Shown: positions 44,842 to 54,024, counted from the stretch's first letter. The stretch: 64,000 bases of DNA from an uncultured Bacteroidota bacterium (GCA_902518355.1 CABYFY010000002.1:1-64000); one strand, 5' to 3'. A program made the numbers and translations. The notes: generated by a model not told the origin, from the letters alone.

Positions 44842-46038
44842 ATGCTAACAATTTCAAATAAGGGGAAATTAATGCCGGAATCCCCTATAAGAAAGCTCGT
44901 TCCATTTGCAGAAAAGGCTAAACAAAAAGGTGTTAAAGTATTCCATTTGAATATTGGTCAGCCTGATATTGAAACACCTCCAGCTGCAATTGAAGCTGTT
45001 AGAAATTCTAAAATTAAGGTTTTAGCTTATTCTAAATCAGAAGGTGATATAGAACTCAGAAATAAAATTTGTAATTATTATTCCAAACTTGATATTAAAA
45101 TAAATAATTCTGAGGTTATAGTCACTAGTGGTGCAAGTGAAGCGTTATTATTTACCCTAGGAAGTATTATGGATCCTTCTGAAGAAATCATAATTCCCGA
45201 ACCTTTTTATGCGAATTATAATGGTTTTTCTGTAGCGAATGGTGTTAATATAATCCCTATATTTTCAAGCATTGATAATAATTTTAAATTACCAAAAATT
45301 GAAGATTTTGAAAATCTAATTACAGAAAAAACAAAGGGAATTTTAATATGTAATCCAAATAACCCAACAGGATACGTATATTCCAGAGATGAAATGAAAA
45401 CGCTTGTTGAAATTGTAAAAAAACACAATTTATTTTTAATTGCTGATGAAGTATATCGTGAGTTTACCTACGAAAACACAACTCATACTTCAATTCTCGA
45501 ATTTAGCGAAATTCAACAAAATGCAATTGTCATAGACTCTGTTTCTAAAAGATACAGTATGTGTGGTGCTAGAATTGGTTGTATAATTTCTAAAAATCCT
45601 GAATTTATTTCCACTGCAATGAAATTTGCTCAAGCAAGGCTTTCTCCCCCTACTTTAGCTCAGATTGCTAGTACAGCAGCTATGGATGTGGGGGAAGAAT
45701 ATTTTGATTCGGTGATAAATGAATATAATGAAAGAAGAAAAACTCTAATTAAAGGTTTGAATGAAATACCTGGAGTAAAAGTTTCAATTCCAAACGGTGC
45801 ATTCTATTGCGTGGTAGAATTACCTGTTAAAAATTCCGAAAATTTTGCAAAATGGCTTTTAGAGGATTTTTCTTTGAATAACGAGACTATTATGGTAGCT
45901 CCTGCGGCTGGCTTTTACTCATCCGTAAATATGGGAGAAAATCAGGTTAGAATTGCATATGTCCTTAATCAATCTGATTTAAAAACTTGTGTTAATATTC
46001 TAAAAAATGGACTCGCGGAATATTTGAAAAATGATTAA
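44842..46038 (+). CDS. PLP-dependent class I/II aminotransferase
   Basis: A 398-residue fold-type I aminotransferase: NIGQPDIETPPAAIEA, NPNNPTG (171-177), ADEVYREF, and the PLP lysine Lys236 in DSVSKRYSMCGARIG; ARLSPPTLAQ follows. It resembles aspartate/aromatic aminotransferases of the AspC I-gamma group; an active role in tyrosine transamination, which would supply 4-hydroxyphenylpyruvate to the aromatic operon, is possible but not shown. Overlaps murB by 8 bases. Confidence 0.92.
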   Translation: MLTISNKGKLMPESPIRKLVPFAEKAKQKGVKVFHLNIGQPDIETPPAAIEAVRNSKIKVLAYSKSEGDIELRNKICNYYSKLDIKINNSEVIVTSGASEALLFTLGSIMDPSEEIIIPEPFYANYNGFSVANGVNIIPIFSSIDNNFKLPKIEDFENLITEKTKGILICNPNNPTGYVYSRDEMKTLVEIVKKHNLFLIADEVYREFTYENTTHTSILEFSEIQQNAIVIDSVSKRYSMCGARIGCIISKNPEFISTAMKFAQARLSPPTLAQIASTAAMDVGEEYFDSVINEYNERRKTLIKGLNEIPGVKVSIPNGAFYCVVELPVKNSENFAKWLLEDFSLNNETIMVAPAAGFYSSVNMGENQVRIAYVLNQSDLKTCVNILKNGLAEYLKND

Positions 46039-47035
46039 AAAAAATATATCCTTAAAAAAATATAATTCTTTCAATATTGATGTTAATGCAAAAGAATTTG
46101 TAGAAGTTAATTCAAAAGATGAATTAATAGAAATAGCCAACAGAACGAAAGATAAAAATGTCCTTTATTTGGGTGGTGGCAGTAATATTTTATTTACAAG
46201 GGATTTTGACGGAATTGTTATTCATCTTAACATTAAGGGTGTTCAATTTGAAAAAACAAATTCTGATGAAACAGTGGTGCAAGCTAATGCGGGTGAAAAT
46301 TGGAATAATTTTGTTGAATTTTGCATAAAAAATAATTTAGGCGGAATAGAAAATTTATCTATGATACCTGGAAATGTTGGTTCTGCACCTGTTCAAAATA
46401 TTGGAGCCTATGGAGTCGAACTCAAAGATGTTTTTTTAACATGTGAAGTTTTTAATAAAAATGATTTTTCAATTAAAACATACAATTTAGAGGACTGTAA
46501 GTTTGATTACAGAAACTCAATTTTTAAAGAAAACAAAAATTTAATTATTCTCTCCGTTAGACTCAAACTAAAAAATAAAAATCATAAAATTAACTCATCT
46601 TATGGTGGAATAAATGATGAATTAAAAAAATTAAAAATTTCAAAACCAACAATAAAAGATATTTCAAATGTCGTTTGTAGCATTAGAAAAAGAAAACTTC
46701 CAGATCCCAAAAAAATCGGTAATGCTGGTAGTTTTTTTAAGAATCCAGTTGTTAAAAAGGATAAGTTAGAATGGATTAAGAAATATTTTAATGATGTTCC
46801 ATCGTACAAATTAGACGATAAAAATTATAAAATTCCTGCTGCTTGGTTAATCGAATCTGCAGGTTTAAAAGGAAAAGAATTAGACGGGTTTGGAATACAC
46901 AAAACACAGCCTCTGGTTCTTGTTAATTATGGAGGTGCTAAAGGTGACGATATTTATAAACTCTCCCTCTCGATTAAAGAAATAATTTTTAAAATATTTA
47001 AAATAGAGTTGGAAACAGAAGTGAACATTATTTAA
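46031..47035 (+). CDS. murB: UDP-N-acetylenolpyruvoylglucosamine reductase
   Basis: Reduces UDP-GlcNAc-enolpyruvate to UDP-MurNAc. 334 residues with an FAD-binding domain (LYLGGGSNILFTRDFDG) and the family blocks GGIENLSMIPGNVGSAPVQ, NIGAYGVELKDV and KIGNAGSFFKNPVV (catalytic Ser in GSFFKNP). PAAWLIESAGLKG and LVNYGGA complete the C-terminal part. Start overlaps the aminotransferase stop by 8 bases. Confidence 0.97.
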   Translation: MIKKNISLKKYNSFNIDVNAKEFVEVNSKDELIEIANRTKDKNVLYLGGGSNILFTRDFDGIVIHLNIKGVQFEKTNSDETVVQANAGENWNNFVEFCIKNNLGGIENLSMIPGNVGSAPVQNIGAYGVELKDVFLTCEVFNKNDFSIKTYNLEDCKFDYRNSIFKENKNLIILSVRLKLKNKNHKINSSYGGINDELKKLKISKPTIKDISNVVCSIRKRKLPDPKKIGNAGSFFKNPVVKKDKLEWIKKYFNDVPSYKLDDKNYKIPAAWLIESAGLKGKELDGFGIHKTQPLVLVNYGGAKGDDIYKLSLSIKEIIFKIFKIELETEVNII

Positions 47036-47047
47036 TAAATTTGAATT

Positions 47048-47248
47048 ATGATGGTACCTACAATAGTTACAATTTTAGTGCTTGGATTATGTGTTATGGG
47101 AATTAGCATAAAGATTTGGGCAAAAAAAGACGGTGAGTTTTCTGGAACTTGCGCTAGTCAAAATCCTTATTTAAATCAAGAAGGAGAAAACTGTGGTTTT
47201 TGCGGCAAAAGTCCTGATGAATTCAAAGAATGTAGTGGGAAAAATTAG
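47048..47248 (+). CDS. small membrane protein with four Cys, NqrM-like
   Basis: A 66-residue protein: one transmembrane helix about 4-24, then a short tail with Cys35 in SGTCASQN, Cys49 and Cys52 in ENCGFCGK and Cys62 in KECSG. This helix-plus-four-Cys pattern is that of NqrM (formerly DUF539), which helps build the iron centre of the Na+-translocating NADH:quinone reductase; Bacteroidota members are often annotated as membrane or secreted protein. The window also encodes nqrA-F and apbE, but not adjacent. Overlaps the transporter gene by about 32 bases. Confidence 0.7.
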   Translation: MMVPTIVTILVLGLCVMGISIKIWAKKDGEFSGTCASQNPYLNQEGENCGFCGKSPDEFKECSGKN

Positions 47249-48461
47249 TAACATCTTAAAAAAACTTGGTCCTGGATTATTATTTGCTGGAGCTGCAATT
47301 GGAGTATCACATTTGGTTCAGTCTACAAAATCAGGAGCTGATTTTGGTTTAGGATTAATATGGGCATTATTAATTGCTAATTTATTTAAATATCCTTTTT
47401 TTCAATATGGTCCCAAATACGCCCTAGCTACTGGTGAAAGCATGCTTCATGGTTATAAAAAGCTAAGCCGAAGTATTCTAATAGTATATTTTATTTTAAC
47501 AATTGCAACAATGTTTTCCATTCAAACAGCTGTAACGATTGTAACTGCAGGGATTGCAAAATCTATAAGTGGTGATATATTATCCATTGAAATTTGGACA
47601 GTATTAATTACAATTTTTTGCTCTTTAATTTTGGTAATTGGCAGATACAAAACCCTTGATAGCATAATCAAGTACATAATTATAATCCTTGCCATAAGTA
47701 CTGTGACAGCCACACTTGTTGCCGGTACTGAATTTGAAATGGAAATGAATTTTAATCAAGTGTTTCCTAGTGACTCCATTGGAATTATATTTTTAATTGC
47801 ATTTATGGGCTGGATGCCCGCTCCTTTAGATGTATCAGTTTGGCATTCCATTTGGGCCTTGGAAAAAAAGAAAACTTTAAAAAACTATTCACTAAAGAAT
47901 TCAATGTTTGATTTTAATGTAGGTTACATAGGCACTGCAATACTTGGAATATGTTTCATTTGCCTTGGATACTTTGTAATGTATGGATCTGGTGAAACAT
48001 TTAGTGATTCTGCAGGAGCTTTTTCAAATCAGCTAATTGAAATGTATACCAGTAGTCTAGGAAACTGGTCTTATTATATAATAGGAATTGCCGCATTTAC
48101 AACAATGTTAAGTACAACCATAACAACGTTAGATGCATCCCCAAGAGCGATGTCAGAAACAACTAAACTAATTTTTGATAATCAAAGTAAAAGTGGTTAT
48201 TTAATATGGTTAGGAATTCTTGCATTTGGAACAATAACAATCTTTTTTGCTTTTTCATCTCAAATGGGATTACTTATTAAAATTGCAACAATTTTATCTT
48301 TTTTAACTGCACCATTTTACGCAATCATTAATTATATCTTAATTTCATCAGAGAATACACCAAAAATAAATAGACCGAGTAAGTTTATGCATTTTCTAAG
48401 TATTGTAGGAATAGTTTATTTAATTGGATTTTCAATATTCTTTTTAATAAAAGGTATTTAA
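47217..48461 (+). CDS. divergent Nramp-family metal-ion transporter homologue
   Basis: About 414 residues, 11 hydrophobic helices. The ATG at 47217 is used; a GTG at 47235 is equally possible (MGKISNILKKLGPGLLFAG), while the frame opens at 47193 inside the upstream gene. The Nramp hallmark DPGN in helix 1 is missing: the segment reads GVSHLVQSTKSGADFG. The helix 6 segment GWMPAPLDVSVWHS keeps MP but has no MPH. Such proteins belong to the Nramp superfamily but their substrate is uncertain (other divalent ions, or non-metal). Confidence 0.78.
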   Translation: MNSKNVVGKISNILKKLGPGLLFAGAAIGVSHLVQSTKSGADFGLGLIWALLIANLFKYPFFQYGPKYALATGESMLHGYKKLSRSILIVYFILTIATMFSIQTAVTIVTAGIAKSISGDILSIEIWTVLITIFCSLILVIGRYKTLDSIIKYIIIILAISTVTATLVAGTEFEMEMNFNQVFPSDSIGIIFLIAFMGWMPAPLDVSVWHSIWALEKKKTLKNYSLKNSMFDFNVGYIGTAILGICFICLGYFVMYGSGETFSDSAGAFSNQLIEMYTSSLGNWSYYIIGIAAFTTMLSTTITTLDASPRAMSETTKLIFDNQSKSGYLIWLGILAFGTITIFFAFSSQMGLLIKIATILSFLTAPFYAIINYILISSENTPKINRPSKFMHFLSIVGIVYLIGFSIFFLIKGI

Positions 48462-48479
48462 ATTTTTAATAATACTTCT

Positions 48480-48487
48480 TATCTTTG
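48480..48487 (+). promoter_or_regulatory. candidate -7 element for lipA
   Basis: TATCTTTG matches TAnnTTTG exactly, 26 bases before the TTG start of lipA. The expected start of transcription is near 48493, giving a leader of about 20 bases. Confidence 0.45.
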
Positions 48488-48513
48488 TTTAATTAAAAAT
48501 TAAGACATATTTC

Positions 48514-49482
48514 TTGAGTAATATTACAGAAAATATAAAAGAAAATCTTTTCCAAATTGATATTCCTGACACTGATACCGTAATAAAGGAGCAAACAGAG
48601 TGGTTCAAAGTTGACCTTCCAAAAAAAGTAATTGAACATAAAAAGAAACCCGACTGGTTAAGAGTTAAGCTTCCAATTGGACCTAAGTATACAAAACTTA
48701 GAAAACTAGTTGAGGAAAATAATTTACATACTATATGTACATCTGGCAGCTGCCCCAATATGGGTGAATGTTGGGGAGAAGGAACTGCAACATTTATGAT
48801 TCTTGGAAATATCTGTACAAGATCATGTAAATTTTGCGGTGTTAAAACCGGAAAGCCACAACCTGTTGATTGGGAAGAAGCTGAAAAAGTTGCAAATAGT
48901 ATTAGAATAATGCAGATAAAACACGCTGTTCTAACTAGTGTTGACAGAGATGACTTGAGAGACGATATGGGAAGTAAATTTTGGGTAGAAACAATCAAAA
49001 AAATAAGAGAATTAAATCCAGGTATAACCCTTGAAGCATTGATTCCAGACTTTCAGGGAATTCATGAACATATTGACAGACTTGTAAATATAAAACCAGA
49101 GGTAATTTCTCATAATATTGAGACTACCAGAAGATTAACCAAAGAAGTTCGTGTTCAAGCAAAATATGACAGAAGTATGGATGTACTTAAGTATATGAAA
49201 GAAAGTGGGCAAAGAAGGACTAAATCAGGAATTATGCTTGGTTTAGGGGAAACTAAAGAAGAAGTTATTGAAACTATTCATGATTTAAAAAACGCAAAAG
49301 TTGATATTGTTACTATAGGACAATACTTACAGCCAAGCAAAAAACATCTTCAAGTTCAAAGATTTGTAACCCCAGATGAGTTTTTGGAATATAAAGAAAT
49401 AGGTGAGAAATTAGGATTTAAACACTTTGAAAGCAGTGCACTAGTGAGATCATCATACAGGGCGAGAAAACATATTCAATAG
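48514..49482 (+). CDS. lipA: lipoyl synthase
   Basis: Radical-SAM enzyme inserting two sulfurs into octanoyl groups. 322 residues: auxiliary cluster Cys75, Cys80, Cys86 (ICTSGSCPNMGECW), SAM cluster Cys101, Cys105, Cys108 (CTRSCKFC), and the closing RSSY motif near the C-terminus (SSALVRSSYRARK). Start is TTG at 48514. It is about 30 residues longer than the common ~290-residue form at the N-terminus, and this extension holds a second copy of the W-x-x-V-x-L-P motif: EWFKVDLP (29-36) before DWLRVKLP (47-54). Confidence 0.96.
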   Translation: MSNITENIKENLFQIDIPDTDTVIKEQTEWFKVDLPKKVIEHKKKPDWLRVKLPIGPKYTKLRKLVEENNLHTICTSGSCPNMGECWGEGTATFMILGNICTRSCKFCGVKTGKPQPVDWEEAEKVANSIRIMQIKHAVLTSVDRDDLRDDMGSKFWVETIKKIRELNPGITLEALIPDFQGIHEHIDRLVNIKPEVISHNIETTRRLTKEVRVQAKYDRSMDVLKYMKESGQRRTKSGIMLGLGETKEEVIETIHDLKNAKVDIVTIGQYLQPSKKHLQVQRFVTPDEFLEYKEIGEKLGFKHFESSALVRSSYRARKHIQ

Positions 49483-49483
49483 A

Positions 49484-50476
49484 CTAAATTATCCTATCTC
49501 TTATTGTTTCTATGAAAATTTTCTCTTCTGAAATATCTACACTTATAGGCAAATAATATAAATTTTCAATATTGAATTTCCTTAACTTAGAATAATCTTT
49601 TTCGGTTGTAATCGTAATGTTATCCTTAAATTTTAGAATATCTTTTTCCTTGTAGTCAAAGTGGTCTGGATATTTAAAGTGTTCAACAGCTATATTCTTG
49701 TCTTCCAGAAAACTTATTAAAACTTCAGAATTAACAATACCTGTTACTACGTTGACTTTTTTATTTAATAATTTCTTAATATTCAATGTATCACTAGAAG
49801 AATATAGTTCTTCCGAATACTTAATCTTGCTGAAAAAAATATGCTGATTAGAACTTAATTTAACCCTATTAATTAAGTAATTTTTATCACTTTGAGAAAA
49901 ATTTTCAGGACATTTTGTTATGACAATTGAATCTGCTCTTTTGGAGCCTTTTTTTGATTCTCTTAGACTTCCCCTTGGTAATAAATAATCATTAAAGTAT
50001 AAATTTGAGTAGTCTGATAATAATAATGAGTAAGAGGGAATTACTTTTCTATGTTGGAAGGCATCGTCTAAAATAATTAGATTCACTCCATGCTCAATAA
50101 GCTTATTTATACCTCGTCTTCTTTTTTTATCAACCGCTACACTAATATTTTTAAATTTTGAATAATATTGGAATGGCTCATCTCCAATAGAGTTAGCATC
50201 ATCAATTTTGGATGCTAAAATAAACCCTTTTGATTTTCGTTTGTATCCCCTACTCAAAACACCAATCTTATATTCTTTAGAAAAATGATTTATCAAATAT
50301 TCCACCATTGGTGTTTTTCCAGTGCCGCCAACGGTTAGGTTCCCAACACTTATTATAGGAATATCAAATGAGTATGATTTCAGTAATCCAAAATCATACA
50401 ACTTATTTCTTAAAAAAGTAATTAAATAAAATTGAAGGCTAAGTTTCCAATAAATTATTTTTTTTATCAATTTCAT
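49484..50476 (-). CDS. lpxK: tetraacyldisaccharide 4'-kinase
   Basis: Adds the 4'-phosphate to lipid A precursor. 330 residues; N-terminal membrane helix about 5-25, the P-loop GNLTVGGTGKT (45-55), YKRKSKGFILAS, and LDDAFQHRKVIPSYSLLL are the LpxK blocks. ITTEKDYSKLRKF at the end is also conserved. Convergent with lipA, 1 base apart, and divergent from the Nif3-like gene. Confidence 0.95.
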   Translation of the reverse strand: MKLIKKIIYWKLSLQFYLITFLRNKLYDFGLLKSYSFDIPIISVGNLTVGGTGKTPMVEYLINHFSKEYKIGVLSRGYKRKSKGFILASKIDDANSIGDEPFQYYSKFKNISVAVDKKRRRGINKLIEHGVNLIILDDAFQHRKVIPSYSLLLSDYSNLYFNDYLLPRGSLRESKKGSKRADSIVITKCPENFSQSDKNYLINRVKLSSNQHIFFSKIKYSEELYSSSDTLNIKKLLNKKVNVVTGIVNSEVLISFLEDKNIAVEHFKYPDHFDYKEKDILKFKDNITITTEKDYSKLRKFNIENLYYLPISVDISEEKIFIETIRDRII

Positions 50477-50495
50477 CGTAACTAAAGTAATTATT

Positions 50496-50503
50496 TATCT
50501 TTG
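50496..50503 (+). promoter_or_regulatory. candidate -7 element for the Nif3-like gene
   Basis: TATCTTTG, exact match to TAnnTTTG, 17 bases before the ATG at 50521. No clear -33. Confidence 0.45.
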
Positions 50504-50520
50504 AAATAAATAATTATGAG

Positions 50521-51615
50521 ATGTTAGTTAAAGATGTAATTGATTTTTTAAATAGTTATGCTCCATTAGATTATGCTGAGGATTTTGATAACACAGGCCT
50601 CATCGTAGGTAATAAAAATGATAAGGTTAATGGCATAATTATTTGTCTTGACACAACAAAAGAAATTGTTAAAGAAGCAATTGACTCAAATAAAAACCTC
50701 ATAATTAGCTTTCATCCAATTATTTTTAAAGGTCTAAAAAAACTTTCACCAGGTAATTATGTTAATGATTCAATTTTATTGGCTGTAAAAAATGATATTT
50801 CAATTTTTTCAATACATACTGCATTAGACAATTCAATAAAGGGTGTAAATATGAAATTATGCGAAGTATTAGGGATAAATAATCCAAAAATATTGATGCC
50901 GAAAACTAAAACAATAAAAAAGCTTACAACTTATATTCCTAAGAAAGATGCTGAGAATCTTAGAAAAAAATTATTTGGGATCGGTGCAGGTTCTATAGGT
51001 AAATACGAAAACTGTAGTTTTACCTATGAGGGAGTTGGAACGTTTAAAGGTAATAAAAATTCAAACCCTACTTTGGGAGTAAAACAAAAAGATACTGAAG
51101 TAGAAGAGATATGTGTCAATATTACATTTTTAAAACATCTAGAAGAAATGGTATTGCATGGCTTGAAAGAAGTTCACCCATACGAAGAAATTGCATATGA
51201 ATTAAATACCCTTGAGAATGTTAACGAGAATATTGGAATGGGAATGGTTGGCGAATTGAAGCAAGCAATTTCAGAAAAGGAACTTTTTGAATTAATCGAA
51301 AATAAATTAGGATCAAGATTTTTAAAACATTCTAAACTCCTAAAAAAACCAATTAAAAAAATAGCAGTTTTAGGTGGTTCTGGTAGTTTTGGAATTGAAA
51401 AAGCAATATCGGTTAAGGCTGATGCATACATAACCTCTGATTTAAAATATCACGATTATTTTAAAGCAGAAGATTTAATTTTATTAGTTGATGTAGGGCA
51501 TTATGAAAGCGAACAGTATACAAAAAATTTATTGTTTGGTATTCTTACAAAAAAATTCCCTAATTTTGCAATCGCTTTAGCGAAAACAAATACAAACCCT
51601 GTTAAATACAGATAA
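50521..51615 (+). CDS. Nif3-like dinuclear metal centre protein
   Basis: A 364-residue Nif3/YbgI family protein: LDYAEDFDNTGLIVG, LIISFHPIIFKGLKKL and SIHTALDNSIKGVNM contain the His and Asp metal ligands, while DVGHYESEQYT carries the final His and Glu. A PII-like insert (about 125-245) is typical of the long form. Function is unresolved: possible GTP cyclohydrolase-like or hydrolase. It is followed 1 base later by the zinc-ribbon-like coiled-coil gene, a pairing common in bacteria. Confidence 0.92.
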   Translation: MLVKDVIDFLNSYAPLDYAEDFDNTGLIVGNKNDKVNGIIICLDTTKEIVKEAIDSNKNLIISFHPIIFKGLKKLSPGNYVNDSILLAVKNDISIFSIHTALDNSIKGVNMKLCEVLGINNPKILMPKTKTIKKLTTYIPKKDAENLRKKLFGIGAGSIGKYENCSFTYEGVGTFKGNKNSNPTLGVKQKDTEVEEICVNITFLKHLEEMVLHGLKEVHPYEEIAYELNTLENVNENIGMGMVGELKQAISEKELFELIENKLGSRFLKHSKLLKKPIKKIAVLGGSGSFGIEKAISVKADAYITSDLKYHDYFKAEDLILLVDVGHYESEQYTKNLLFGILTKKFPNFAIALAKTNTNPVKYR

Positions 51616-51616
51616 A

Positions 51617-52396
51617 ATGGCCAAAAAGAAAGAACCAACAGTTGAGGAAAAATTAAGAGCTCTATACGATTTACAATTAATTGATTCAAGAATTGACAAA
51701 ATTAGAGATATTAGAGGTGAACTTCCACTAGAAGTCAGAGATTTAGAAGATGAAATTGAAGGATTGAATAAAAGAATTGAAAAGTTAGATGTAAGCCTTA
51801 AAGAATTGGATGACCAAATCTCTGCAAAGAAAAATTTAATTGAAGAAGCCAAAGCTTTAATGAAGAAGTATACTGAGCAACAAAAGAATGTTAGAAATAA
51901 TCGTGAGTTTGATTCATTAACAAAAGAAACTGAATATCAGGAACTTGAAATTCAACATGCTGAAAAAAATATAAAAGAATTTAAAGCTCAAATTGAACTT
52001 AAGAATGAATCTGTAGAATCTGTAAAATCTACTCTCTCAGAAAAAACTGATCATTTAAAGCATAAAAAAGGTGAACTTGATAACATTCTTAAAGAAACTG
52101 AAAAAGAAGAAAATATGTTACTTGCCAAATCTGAAGATTACAAGAAACTTATCGAAGAGAGGTTATTATTTGCATACGGTAAAATTAGAAGTAATGTGAA
52201 AAACGGATTAGCAATTGTGCCTATTGAAAGGGGTGCAGCTGGTGGTTCATACTTTACAATTCCTCCTCAGGTCCAAATGGAAATAGCGTCTAGAAAGAAG
52301 ATCATAACTGATGAACACAGTGGTAGAATTTTAGTAGATGAGGTATTAGCAACTGAGCAAAAAGAAAAGATGGGAAAACTTTTTTCCAGTATTTAA
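51617..52396 (+). CDS. coiled-coil protein of the C4-type zinc-ribbon (CT398/DUF-like) family, ribbon Cys lost
   Basis: A 259-residue protein: long coiled coil at about residues 35-185, then a terminal ribbon segment (about 205-259). Family members end in a zinc ribbon with four Cys, but here the protein has no Cys at all: the first pair is replaced in RGAAGGSYFTIPPQVQMEIA and the second in IITDEHSGRILVDE. So the fold may be kept without zinc. This is also common in Flavobacteriia from memory. Function unknown; sits with the Nif3-like gene. Confidence 0.88.
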   Translation: MAKKKEPTVEEKLRALYDLQLIDSRIDKIRDIRGELPLEVRDLEDEIEGLNKRIEKLDVSLKELDDQISAKKNLIEEAKALMKKYTEQQKNVRNNREFDSLTKETEYQELEIQHAEKNIKEFKAQIELKNESVESVKSTLSEKTDHLKHKKGELDNILKETEKEENMLLAKSEDYKKLIEERLLFAYGKIRSNVKNGLAIVPIERGAAGGSYFTIPPQVQMEIASRKKIITDEHSGRILVDEVLATEQKEKMGKLFSSI

Positions 52397-52401
52397 ATAG
52401 A

Positions 52402-53043
52402 GTGAAAAAACTTTTTGTTTCCATATTTTTTGTTGGGTTATTTTACAGTTCATGTGCACAAGAAAAAAACAATAGAATTCAGCAAAATTTGCAACCAATT
52501 TCTGTTAATGAAAAAGACGTGCACAAGGCCTACTTCGCAAGTGGATGTTTTTGGTGTGTTGAAGCTATTTATGAAAGTTTAATAGGAGTAAAAGAAGTAA
52601 CCAGTGGTTATTCAGGTGGTGACACAAATAATCCGACGTATGGTTTAGTAAATACTAAATTAACAGGTCATGCTGAAACAATTGAAGTTGTTTATGATCC
52701 AAATGAGATTTCTTTTTCAAATTTACTTGATGTTTACTTTGGTTCACAAAATATAGATCAAATTAATGGTCAAGGACCAGATATGGGGCCACAATATAGA
52801 TCAATCATTTTTTATCAAAATAATAGACAAAAAACACTAATTGAATCCAAGATAGATAAGATTGAATCTGAAAAAAATCTTAAGGTCGCCGCAGAGGTAT
52901 ATCCCTTTAGAAAATTTTGGGTTGCTGAAAAATATCACCAAAACTTTAAAAAAAATAACCCAAACCATCCATACATAAAAAATGTCTCTGACCCAAGATT
53001 TAAAAATTTCAAATTTAAATTTGAGGATTTGATTAAAGATTAA
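52402..53043 (+). CDS. msrA: peptide methionine sulfoxide reductase MsrA, exported form
   Basis: Repairs S-methionine sulfoxide. The start is GTG at 52402, which gives a signal-like N-terminus with SSC at Cys18, so this copy may be a lipoprotein acting outside the cytoplasm. 213 residues; catalytic loop GCFWCVEAIYE with Cys49, then VTSGYSGGDTNNPTY, GHAETIEVVYD and GPDMGPQYRSII. An MsrB partner is not seen in the window. Confidence 0.95.
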   Translation: MKKLFVSIFFVGLFYSSCAQEKNNRIQQNLQPISVNEKDVHKAYFASGCFWCVEAIYESLIGVKEVTSGYSGGDTNNPTYGLVNTKLTGHAETIEVVYDPNEISFSNLLDVYFGSQNIDQINGQGPDMGPQYRSIIFYQNNRQKTLIESKIDKIESEKNLKVAAEVYPFRKFWVAEKYHQNFKKNNPNHPYIKNVSDPRFKNFKFKFEDLIKD

Positions 53044-53049
53044 TCAAAA

Positions 53050-53691
53050 ATGGATTTTTCAAATAAAGAGATTTATAATTACATTGATAATCATTCTTCT
53101 GACGAAAGTGATATTCTTTATGAATTAAGAAGAGAGACAGAATTAAAATGTTTGAATCCAATAATGCTTAGTGGAAAAATTCAGGGAAACTTTTTAGCAA
53201 TTATTTCAAAATTAATAAAACCTTTCAATGTTCTTGAAATTGGAACATACACAGGATATTCAACATTGTGTATTGCTAAAGGTCTAAATCAGGAAGGTAT
53301 GATTCATACAATTGACAAGAATGAAGAGCTTTTACAAATACAAAATAAATATTTTGAGAAATCCGGTTTAAGAAATCAAATAAAACAATATACTGGGGAT
53401 GCTTTAGCTATAATTCCTAAATTAAAATTTGATTTTGATATGGTATTTCTAGATGCTGATAAAGAAAATTATGTTAAGTATTTAGAACTTATCTCGCCAA
53501 TATTAAAATCTGGTGGGGTTTTATTAACCGATAATGTTCTATGGCATGGAAAAATACTTGAAAGCCCTGAAAATCAAGATAGAGTAACCAGATTAATTGA
53601 TAATTTCAATAAAAAAATTTTAGAGGATAAAAGTTTAAAAACTGTGATGCTTCCCATACGAGACGGGATAAGTTTAACATTAAAATTATAG
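53050..53691 (+). CDS. O-methyltransferase (class I SAM, caffeoyl-CoA type)
   Basis: A 213-residue SAM-dependent methyltransferase: [19 protein letters not shown] (SAM-binding), [30 protein letters not shown] (metal-binding Asp) and [15 protein letters not shown]. The group methylates catechol-type or small hydroxyl compounds; the natural substrate in bacteria is mostly unknown. Overlaps the convergent tatA-like gene by 6 bases. Confidence 0.92.
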   Translation: MDFSNKEIYNYIDNHSSDESDILYELRRETELKCLNPIMLSGKIQGNFLAIISKLIKPFNVLEIGTYTGYSTLCIAKGLNQEGMIHTIDKNEELLQIQNKYFEKSGLRNQIKQYTGDALAIIPKLKFDFDMVFLDADKENYVKYLELISPILKSGGVLLTDNVLWHGKILESPENQDRVTRLIDNFNKKILEDKSLKTVMLPIRDGISLTLKL

Positions 53692-53958
53692 GTCTCTCTT
53701 AATTGAACCTGATACCGAATCAATTTCAGATTTAACTTTATCTATTTCAGACTTAATCTGTTTGGTAATGTCAGTATTTTTATCAATACCATCTGTAGAA
53801 TTATTGATCTCTTGTTTTATTTCATTAGTAGCATGTTTAATGTTATTAATTCCTTTACCAAGGTTTCTAGCAAAGTCAGGAATCTTATCTGCACCAAATA
53901 ATAAAACAACTATAAAAATTATAAAACCAATCTCAGGTCCACTGATAAATAAAAACAT
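53686..53958 (-). CDS. tatA: Sec-independent translocase subunit TatA/B-like
   Basis: A 90-residue protein with the short TatA/B layout: N-terminal membrane helix 8-23 ([20 protein letters not shown]), the [16 protein letters not shown] hinge and amphipathic helix, and a charged tail. It forms the pore for folded Tat substrates. No tatC here. The 50-residue protein at 29.1 kb has a Tat-like signal that could use this system. Confidence 0.9.
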   Translation of the reverse strand: MFLFISGPEIGFIIFIVVLLFGADKIPDFARNLGKGINNIKHATNEIKQEINNSTDGIDKNTDITKQIKSEIDKVKSEIDSVSGSIKRDL

Positions 53959-53977
53959 AGTTTGATTAAGATTTATA

Positions 53978-53985
53978 CAAATATA
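53978..53985 (-). promoter_or_regulatory. candidate -7 element for tatA
   Basis: TATATTTG on the minus strand, exact match, 19 bases before the ATG at 53958. No obvious -33. Confidence 0.4.
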
Positions 53986-54024
53986 ATGAGTAAGTTTATT
54001 TAACTAAAGTAACTCATAAAATTT

